Shown here in pieces: positions 55,146 to 64,000 of a stretch of DNA of 64,000 nucleotides. The position numbers and the translations under genes are program-made. The notes beneath the pieces are model-generated. The model ran no database searches. It was not told the DNA's origin and saw nothing but the letters and a program-made list of their open reading frames with translations. Every line of letters begins with the position of its first letter. Position 1 is the first letter of the stretch. Source of the DNA: Sisyra terminalis (taxonomy: Eukaryota > Arthropoda > Insecta > Neuroptera > Sisyridae). The stretch lies in assembly GCA_958496175.1 (NCBI GenBank), contig OY292274.1, positions 7,006,001-7,070,000 of the forward strand, read 5' to 3'.

Positions 55146-58090
55146 TACTAGTATGAGCAGAGATTAAGAAAAGCATTGTTAATTCTAATGAGATTATTAT
55201 AAAATGAGTAGTATTAATATCATTGATACTTTAAGTTGATAAATATTATTTAATGAATCCGTTTTTTTCTATTAACAATAATTGATGTTAATCCCATAAT
55301 CTTTGCGAATGCTTGTTAATTTTGGACATTTTATAATCCCTTTCAAAGTGTTAAACTGACCAATTTATTTCTAATATAAACATTTTTCTGGTTTTACTAA
55401 AAAAAAGTCAAATTTAAAAATCAACACGAGTTTATTTGGTTAATCTGAAGGTTTTATGTACCAATTTGTTTAAATTTACTTAAGGTTTGAACAAATAGAT
55501 TTCAATGATAACGCTTCTCATATTCATGCACGTGTTAGGAAATATTTAAACAATTGATTTTTTCTTTAAATAAATAAATTTCTATGGTCATACAAATTTT
55601 GAATTTAAGTCTATTAAAACAAAAGTATAGTTTTCCAGAACTATAAATTACAGTTATTCGTTATCAAACTTTTTATTTTACATTCGATTGAATTTCGTCA
55701 AGTTATCATAGTGTATGAAGGGAAACCTGAAACGTAAAATAGATTTAACCACTTTGATATCAAAAAATTATTTTTAAAACAGCCCTAGAACAAGAATCAT
55801 AAGTATAAATGAGAATATACTTTTAAAAATTATATGGGTGCTCTTAAAAAGTTATATATTTAATTTTTTTTTTCAAATGAACAACCGAAATATGAATCAA
55901 GCAAGTGTAACGTATAACGAATATTATAGCAGAAATATTGGACTATTTCAAGAAAAAAGGAAATTTAAGACTAATATTATTTATTATATTGAACAAATAA
56001 TATTCTACAATCAATGGAGATAATTACGAAAGTTTGTAAAAAAAAAAACGTACAAAACTAAATATACCGTATGATTAAAACCAAAAAAAAAACATATTTA
56101 CTGGTCAGTTGCATACGTTTAGGCAATAACATAAAACTGTAATTTAATACCAGTGTGTTAATGTGAAACCAGGTTATTTTATATGTTTTGATATTTGTCA
56201 AAAATTTCCAATTCGCAAAAGTATAAATTTCCTACGATTTAATCATTTTTAAGAGCATTTAATATGTCGAGTTTTGAGTATTTCCAGAAAAATCTGGTTT
56301 CACATCAACACCCTTAAAATTAACATTATTTTTTGTAATAAACTTATATATTTTATTTAAGCTTCTTTTTGATATTTATAAATAATAGTAATTCCGTAGG
56401 ACATCTAAAGCCAAGTAATAATGTTATTTACTGTCGTGCTATTTTAGGTATTAATCTACTTCCAAGAATGTTAACATTATGCCAATTATGCGCCGTGTGA
56501 TAGTCTTGTTAGCACACATTTAATTTTCATTGAGAAACTATTTTATTTTTTTATAAAAGTTGAACGTTAAATTTTACCGTAAATTGATAAAGATTTTCTT
56601 AATTGACACTTCAATTTAAAATATGTTGAAACTATTGTAGCTGTTTTTAATTCAAAGTTTCTTAATTCTTAATATACGATATTTATAATTTGTTCGATTA
56701 AAATTCGTTTGAATCATTGATAATTACATTTAAAAAAATATGCAGCATATAAAATTATCTTTTCCTATATTTTTAAAACATATTTTGAAAATTAAATTCG
56801 TCTTTATTATTGCACTATATTAAATAAAATAACGGTAGATTAAGCAATGCATTATGTTAATAGCAAGCTCGTTTATGATACCGGTAGATAAAGAAAAAAA
56901 TTCTCGAAAGTTAATTAATAAATGGAACGAAAATAATTTAAAACCTTTTTATATGAATTTTAATACTTTTTTTTTGGGTTCGATTAACAGATATTCAAAG
57001 ATAGTGAAAACTTTATGCTGATTAATATACAAAGTAAGTAGTGTTTCGTCTTCTAGAATTTTCTTTTCTTACAACATTTTTGATCAAACATTCATGTCTC
57101 GTATTCGCTATTCTTTGTCGTTTAAAAACATTTATTGCCACCCAATTTGCCAATATATTACTTAATTGAGAATTATTTATTCATCCTTAGTATTCAATAC
57201 TTTTATATTTATTGTCAAACAACAATGAAAAATATTTTCATTGATTAAATATTAAAACCCTAGAAAATTTGCTTCAGAAATTTATGAACAGTATAACGAT
57301 GCAGATATTTTAATTAAATTAGAATCAACCGTATTTTAAGTGCTTTTAAAATTAATTTTTTACGATTTTTTAAAATTATTCTGTTTGAAATATTTTTTTA
57401 ATATTCAAGCTTTTTGTAAGCCTACGTTACACTAGTGGAAAGTAAACAAAATAAATTTTTACGTAGGTATGCTTTAATACCTCATATTTCTTTTGTGTTT
57501 CTGTTAGCAATGAAAATAAAATCTCGGGAAAACAAAATAAGAAGAAAAATTCTGGAAAACAAAAGCTCAGTAATATGAAATGGATTAAAAATATATTCGA
57601 GTTACTACGGGTGTTAACTTGATAAAAAGTAAAAAGTGTAATTCTATATTTTTCCGGAACGGAAGAAATAAAAAGGACGAGGCGTGAAATAAATTATATC
57701 AAGAATTAATAAATCATATAAAACGAAGCTATAAAACTTTGAAAATAAAACATCTAAATACTTTAATATGACACCAATATGCATTTTTATTAAAGCCTAG
57801 ATGTTTTTGCCACTTAAAATGGTTTTAAAACAAAATTGTTTTATTGCAAATGAAGTTCAATTGATTGTCAAGCATTGATATTTGAACGCAGCATTAAATA
57901 GCGACTTGACCACTCGTACAAATAATACAAATTTTTACAATCTGCAGCAATTAAAATAGCAAACTTGACAATTGCACGGACGATTGAATAGAACGTGTAA
58001 AAAAAGTCAATTAAGTGTAATTATTGTTTTGACCTAAAAATATTCATTCAATTTATTAAGAAGTCTGCAAAACAATGATTATTTTGGATT
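55146..58090. other. intergenic or Brf1-intronic, nothing recognised
   Basis: AT-rich; contains TGTTATTTACTGTCGTGCTA (56420-56440), shared with the SINE body at 48697. No ORF supported. Confidence 0.4.
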
Positions 58091-58098
58091 TTTTACAG

Positions 58099-58318
58099 AA
58101 ACTGTTTTCCTCACGTGCATTTAGGAATGATTTTTTGGAAAAGACTAGCAGAATCATCAGCTACCAGAATCGGACCACTGCTTGATTTAGAGGCACACAG
58201 GGTCGATGTATTACATGAAATCATTGATTTATCGAATTTGTTGATTAATTTGAACCATGGTTTTCTTCTTGTCAGGGGTCACTTATTAAATAAGTTCCAA
58301 AGTTTCATAGATCTTTAG
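58099..58318 (+). CDS. possible terminal exon of an unrecognised gene
   Basis: A TTTTTTACAG acceptor (AG 58097-58098) leads to NCFPHVHLGMIFWKRLAESS, ATRIGPLLDLEAHRVDVLHE, IIDLSNLLINL and a stop at 58316-58318, with AATAAATAAA about 65 bp on. The composition is clearly less AT-rich than its flanks. The opposite strand is also open here (SSSGPILVADDSASLFQKII, with a GTGAGG donor), so the coding strand is not certain. No family recognised. Confidence 0.35.
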
Positions 58319-58517
58319 ACTTTTTCGTTTCAAGTCAATTCATTGATCTTTCCCTTTTCCAATGGTTTAAAAAACTGAACCCAATAAATAAATCATAGAC
58401 AATTTTTGTCTTCATCGATGGCAACAATTACTTTAAGATATAACAAGATAAAAAAGTTAAAATCGATTCATCGAAAATATTTTTTTTTAGATTGCATTCC
58501 TTGATATTTAAGTCACC

Positions 58518-59559
58518 ATAGGGGCATTTCACGTGAAGCGGACAACGAAAAAAAAGTGATGTTCTGAAATTTGTTCATATTTGGCATAATTGTACTTCTA
58601 GTAAGTATGAATGTGGATACAAAATATTTTTTTCCAATGATGATTATATACCAAGTTATACGCTTCTAAAGAATTGTAGTTTTTGAAATTCGTATTTTTT
58701 GAAAAAAATATTTGTACAAAATATATTCTCTTCTCTCTTCGTTAGAACAATTAGAACAATTTTGTACAAATATGCTGTGGAAGGGGTACGATCACTTGGA
58801 AAATTGAGGGGAAATGAAAGTTTAAGTTTAATGGGGTTTATGGACCACGTTCACTCTAGTCATTTAACCTCTTTGGCTAACAGACGATTTGACGATTTTA
58901 TTACTTATAACGAAATTTATTTTACACTACTGCTTCCTATTTATATTTTTTTCAATAAGAACTATTTTAATTTGAATAATAATTACCCAACAACATTGTT
59001 AGAGTATTAAATACGCTTAAGTAGGATAGTAAATATAATTATTGCAGCGTTTTAGTGTTATATCGGGTAAACCAGTTGACCTAAGGAAGCTAGGGTACGA
59101 CACGTATGTACATTAATTCCTCTATCTCCTAAACTATTGCAGATCCCCTTATAAAACTTCTGGTGTTATAAATGTACTTTAGACTATAGTTTTAAATAAA
59201 AAAATAAAAAATCAAAATGGTCAAAGTTACTTAAATTCTGTTTTTAAAAGTTTACTTCCGGTTTTGTATATTAAAAAAATAAAAATGTCGAGTTTTATTT
59301 TTTATTTAGAAAGAACAGTTAATTTTCTATTTAAACCGCTATATTTAATATTAAAAAAAAATCCTATTTTTTTTTCAAAAAATACGAATTTTAAAAACAA
59401 CAATTCTTTAGAAGCGTATAACTTGGCAAATAATCATCATTCGAAAAAAATATTTTGTATCGACATTCATACTAACTAGAAGTACAATTATGCCAAATAT
59501 GAACAAATTTCAGAACATCACTTTTTTTTCGTTGTTCGCTTCACATGAAATGTCCCCAT
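58518..59559. mobile_element. foldback element E (about 200-bp inverted repeats)
   Basis: The left arm (58518-58715) and right arm (59360-59559) are inverted near-copies (GTACTTCTAGTAAGTATGAA against GTACTTCTAGTTAGTATGAA reversed). The centre has an open stretch (58750-58890, + frame: AVEGVRSLGKLRGNESLSLM) of higher GC. TIR ends differ slightly, and the duplication is not clear. Confidence 0.75.
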
Positions 59560-60000
59560 ATCGAAAATTTTCAAAACTTCTCAGGTGTATTTTTTATTTT
59601 CACTACAAATACAAGATTAATTTTACTCCATAATGTAGGTAAGACATAATATTAACGGTGAATTTTAGTCAAGAAATCTTCATCAGATAAATCATAACAA
59701 TTAATTAGATGTTTGATTATTATTGGTGATTGCAATTAAAGATGTTTATGATAAACTAACATAGTGAATAAATAAAGTTAAAGTAATTTTTTTTTTAAAA
59801 TTAAAAAGAAATAACTGGAAAAAATAAATATGTTAATCACATATTTTTATTGCATAAAATTATATGAGTTTTACAGATAATGTTCGATTATTTTAATTTA
59901 ATTTATTATTTGTATACATATTATTACCAGCAAGGAATTTGTTGGTAATGTTAGTTTCTCGTAAACGATTCAAAATAAATGTATCTTTCGATGATGATCA

Positions 60001-62405
60001 TCTATACTAATATATAAAATTCTTACGTCTGTCTGTACATTTCGATTTTGAACCCAATTTTAGGGTAAATATTTGTTTCATGAGTCCCTTATTCCAAATT
60101 TAACATTTTTAAAATTTTTGTCTGTCTGTCTGTCTGTGTGTCCCGATTTAACTAAAGAACGGAACAACCGAATTTAAATTTGGTATTAAGATACAACTTA
60201 ATTTCCCACAGACTATAGGCTACTTATCATTGCAAAAAAATAATAAGGGAAGGTATTCCCTAGGGATGAAAACAGAAATTTTTACTTTAGACAGGTGAGT
60301 TATATATCATTGGAAAGGTAATTCAAAGTTAGAAAATAATCTGTAAAAATATTTTTAGTTGAACTGAGAAAAGCACAGTAAATTTAATTTAAATTTTAAA
60401 AAATTGCGTCTTTGAAATATAAACCTTTATATATATAAACACAGAGTTGATGATAATAGCGTAATGGGTTACGTATTTGACATTCTGATGCTCCTAATTA
60501 CCAAGACGTGGGTTCGAATCTTAAAGCAAACTTTTTTTTACAAAATTGTTGTAAATAGACCCTTTGAGTTGCTCAATAAGGAAATATTAACGAAAAAAAG
60601 TAATAGTTGTAGTAGTAGTAATAATAATAATAGTAATAAAACTTAAAGTAAATACGTTTTTAAAACCGTGCATACATAAAATCCTGTATTTATATATCCC
60701 CTCTGACTGATGAAATATTAATATTCGATGTATTCCTTTTAAGAAGCAGACATCTGATAAGAATTTTATTTTGAAAATTCCTACCTTAAAAGAGGTAACT
60801 AAGTGTGTATGAGAAAATGTAGAGTTAATCAACAATCGAAATTTTGAATTTAAAAGTGTAATTAATAAATAAATAATAAATTAATAATAAGTTTCTGGTT
60901 TGTTACATCATTTTAACTACAGCATTTTAAATAACGTCATTTCACTTAATTAGTATGAAAGTTTAAGGAGTAAGTATTTATACCAAATACCAAAGAGGCC
61001 GTTTTTAATTTTTGTTTGTTTTTCAACAATCAAAATTTTTTAAAATCTAATTTTTATGACCAATGATTGTGACCTGGAGCAATTATATAACATTAAAGGA
61101 GCAATTGTTTGTCATATATTTCATTTGAATAAAAAAATAAAATCTTCCAAACCAACTTTTCTTCGGTATTTAGAAAAAATTGAAAATCAATTATTGTTAT
61201 TGAAAATAAATAAAATATTCGAATTTCCTTCCACGTTTTCTATCTATTTCCAACAATTTTGTATGTACAACGTCAAAATGTGCGATATCGAATTGCTTTT
61301 TAGTTATGGTAATCAAAATAAAGGTCATAATTTTTTCGATTTACATTGTATTTTCAAATATAAATGCATATTAGTGTCAATGAAATTTGGAAAATGTTTT
61401 TCTTATACGATGCAGATATATAATAAGAAAGATTTTTTGTAAATTCTTCCTCTAAAAAATGGTGGCAAAGTTTTTACGGCATAACGTCTAATAAACAATC
61501 GAAATTTCAAATTTAATTATTAAGGTATGTTCGTTAGAAACGAACATTTTATCGCTTAAAATAAAACAATGTTGGTTTATTATTAGAAACAAAAACGTAG
61601 GATCTGCTTTAAAATTTAAACTCTAATATATATATATCTAAAAAAGGTTAAGTGCATAAGTGAGCATTACGTTTTTTGGCTTTCACATATTGTAAACCTG
61701 AAAATCCGATGTACGTAATCACAAATAAATACATTAATGAGCGAATATCGAATAGCGAGAAATTCGGCGAAAGAAAATGGTTTAATTATATAGTTGAAAT
61801 TCAGATATCTTAATAATAAGTGCATAGATACACAATGGTTATACTTGATTATAGAGGAACTGGGTTTCGTGCATTTGAACAAATTTTAATTTCACCGTAG
61901 TTTTGTACATTTCAGTAGTGTAAAAGTTTTGAGAAAAAGGTTTATTCGAGAGTTGAGACAATGAAATGAGATTTTTATTAATATTCTAAATATCTAGGCA
62001 AGTGTTTTGATAACTTTTGATTGTTTTAAGTCATAATTATGACTAACTTTATTGAACTTAACAATAGTTTTTATTTATGTATAGATGGTGATTGATTTAC
62101 GCATTAATTGGTTCACGGTAAGTATACCTACCGTAAGTATACGGAATAGAACATACTCTTTTTAGATATTTATAAATATTTTTTGAAGTTTAATTGATGA
62201 TTACATAGAAGTATTTTATTCTAACTAACAGTATATTAAATGTGTCTTTTTAAAGTTGACGAAATAGTGTTTTTAAGTATGATTATGTTTTTCGTAAAAG
62301 AAAAGAGAAAAATAATAATTTTCATTGCCACTACAAAAAACAAATTTAAAAAGAAAATATAATCTACACCTACGTTACGCAGACGAAGTCGCGGGGATCA
62401 GCTAG
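60001..62405 (+). mobile_element. Helitron copy 4, complete
   Basis: 5' TCTATACTAATATATAAAAT at 60001 and 3' hairpin plus GGGGATCAGCTAG at 62405, between host A (60000) and T (62406). 2405 bp; no Rep/helicase. This is the best-preserved copy and contains a 128-codon open frame (61056-61442, +) whose product resembles frames in copies 1 and 3. Confidence 0.9.
60451..60523 (+). repeat. tRNA-like pol III promoter inside Helitron
   Basis: A box TAGCGTAATGG (60457-60467) and B box GGTTCGAATC (60511-60520) at tRNA-like spacing. The ends do not pair into an acceptor stem, so it is tRNA-derived rather than a tRNA gene. Present in all four 2.4-kb-type Helitron copies. Confidence 0.6.
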
Positions 62406-62702
62406 TGATATCATGATAATAAACAATTAACTCTTATGATTTACTTAATGAAGTCGGTAAAGGTGAATGAAACATTATCAATTGAAAATTATTTAATTCA
62501 GCAGCGTGATACCCAAATTCTTCTTAAACACGTTTTAATTGGATTTTGAACCTAAGAATCAATAATAATTTGCAATCACTTCGAATATAGTAAATGAAAA
62601 CAACAGGTAGTAGGAATACCTTCGAATATAATGATAATAAATAATAAATAAAATATTAATTATATAGTAAAATCTAAAGGAATTTTCATAAAACTTTATT
62701 AG

Positions 62703-62873
62703 ATAACAATAAAAGTATACCAGCATCGCATAAAATTTAACTATCGCGACCGTGATTTACCTTCAAATGCAACCGTAATCGAAACTCAGAATGTTTACTG
62801 CAAATGCGAAGTTGATGTTGGAGGTAAACCGCGTGGTGTGAGAAAATACAAGAGAAAGACTATGATAATGTGA
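62703..62873 (+). CDS. possible exon, unrecognised
   Basis: An open frame of about 56 codons with low AT content: VYQHRIKFNYRDRDLPSNAT, VIETQNVYCKCEVDVGGKPR, ending KYKRKTMIM, TGA 62871-62873. Clearly denser in G/C than its neighbours. There is no start codon near its left end, so it would be an exon; splice sites are not clear. The opposite strand is open too. Confidence 0.28.
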   Translation: MTIKVYQHRIKFNYRDRDLPSNATVIETQNVYCKCEVDVGGKPRGVRKYKRKTMIM

Positions 62874-62879
62874 TGGTTA

Positions 62880-64000
62880 ATCGTTTCTTAACAGTCTTCA
62901 TTGTTCAATCATACTCAATACACGTTAAAACATTACTGCTGCGAATTTTCCGGTAAAACTTATAACACATTTTTCATGTTTAAACTACATAATGCAAGTT
63001 TTTTGTGACTTTTTTTTTGACACGGATATATGAAGCGGTAAGTGATTATTTAATAAAAATGACAATTTTTTTTTTCATTAACAAATATTTTTTAGTTTAA
63101 TTATATATATTTCTGTTAATCAATAAGTTTTTCCTTATAATTTAATCAACTTCGTTTGGCTTCGTCTTGATTGCATTCAACCAATACGATAATGTAAGAA
63201 TATACCTATATCAATCATAGTGCCAACATAGGTAGATATCATAATTAATTCGAAATAGAATTATATATTTATAATTTACAATTATTTCAAAAATAGCTAT
63301 CAAATAATTTTCGACTTATGTAATCACAAATTAGTTATTCCAAATCAAAAAAAATATTCTAATTAGATAAGAACTAATAGATATCTAATGCTTAAAAGAT
63401 CATTAAATATAATACAAATTAATGTATATAAATTACATTTTCAACGACCAAGCATTAAACAAACAATCCCAATTGGATTCATACTCATTAAAACCACGAT
63501 GATCGGGATTTTTATTTTTGTTTAGTTATAACTAAAGTGATTTCATAATGTATTTATGAATGTATCATCGGAAATATCTAAGAAATGTTACCAAGCATTT
63601 TTTTTGTACTTGCTAGAACGTAACATAAATATTGTAATTAGAAATAATTATGTAGGTACTAAAGTTAAAATAATGATTGAAAAATATTTCCAAACTTTCC
63701 AACAATTTAAAGGAAAAATAATTACTTGTTATAAACAAAAATTATTCAAACGGCATGGTTATTTAACGTTATATACGTAAATTGGTAGTTTTCAACTGGA
63801 AATATTATTAAATGGAGAAATTTATTGTTAACGTAATGCAAGGGTGTTGAAACATATATCTTTATGGTGACTTTACTATTGAAAATAAAGTATTGTGTGT
63901 TAAAATTTAGAGTTCACCAAAATTTACTACAATAACTGTTGTTATTAATCAAGTAAATTTTTTGTTTAGTTCTCCACAATGCCGAAACCAAATTTGATGA
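62880..64000. other. right end of window, nothing recognised
   Basis: AT-rich. The 74-codon frame at 63556-63780 has no features I recognise. Confidence 0.4.

Noticed and set aside
60451..60523. tRNA gene
   Set aside because: A and B boxes are present, but the ends do not pair into an acceptor stem and it recurs inside each Helitron copy.
63556..63780. 74-codon frame
   Set aside because: No splice, promoter or family evidence; composition as background.

Overview
This is an AT-rich animal nuclear window, most likely from an insect. That reading rests on conserved animal genes cut by introns of 55 bp to 22 kb, and on a dense load of Penelope-like elements (PLEs), Helitrons, hAT and TA-flanked elements, LINE tails and tRNA-derived SINEs. 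Nothing bacterial or viral was recognised.

Genes. (1) The + strand carries the last four recognisable exons of a PAQR-family seven-helix membrane protein, closest by eye to PAQR4 (616-831, 22939-23042, 32968-33105, 39796-40053). The introns are about 22.1, 9.9 and 6.7 kb, and the N-terminal exon lies left of the window. (2) On the - strand, nested in PAQR4 intron 2, is a compact two-exon gene for an unrecognised small secreted protein (23366-23844) with its own TATA box and poly(A) signal. (3) On the - strand, convergent with PAQR4, are eight exons of Brf1, the TFIIB-related subunit of TFIIIB (50623-52443). The zinc ribbon and first cyclin repeat must lie beyond the window or in an unrecognised upstream exon. 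One base is out of frame at the start of its third exon here. (4) Weaker coding candidates lie at 236-397 (+), 9211-9383 (-), 31629-32005 (-), 58099-58318 (+) and 62703-62873 (+).

Mobile DNA fills much of the introns and flanks. There are PLE copies or fragments around 2.7-4.1, 5.6-7.6, 10.4-11.0, 26.5-26.9 and 42.2-43.9 kb, several with hammerhead-ribozyme-like folds. Helitrons lie at 12.4-14.1, 27.9-30.4, 33.8-36.2 and 60.0-62.4 kb, and two related elements with different ends at 8.0-9.1 and 30.4-31.5 kb. Six long-inverted-repeat (foldback) elements are at 1.06-2.7, 18.3-19.9, 25.0-26.2, 42.4-43.5, 53.8-55.1 and 58.5-59.6 kb. A hAT copy with a perfect 8-bp target duplication sits inside another terminal-repeat element at 36.9-38.5 kb.

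Nesting gives a relative history: a LINE tail lies in one PLE with a 14-bp target duplication, a foldback element lies in another PLE with an approximately 9-10-bp duplication, a TA-flanked MITE lies in a PLE terminal repeat, and a hammerhead-bearing palindrome lies in a foldback element. Two domesticated-looking or transposon-type ORFs (1588-2100 and 15510-15890) are intact. The second sits among six copies of a 16-bp motif arranged like transposase-binding sites.
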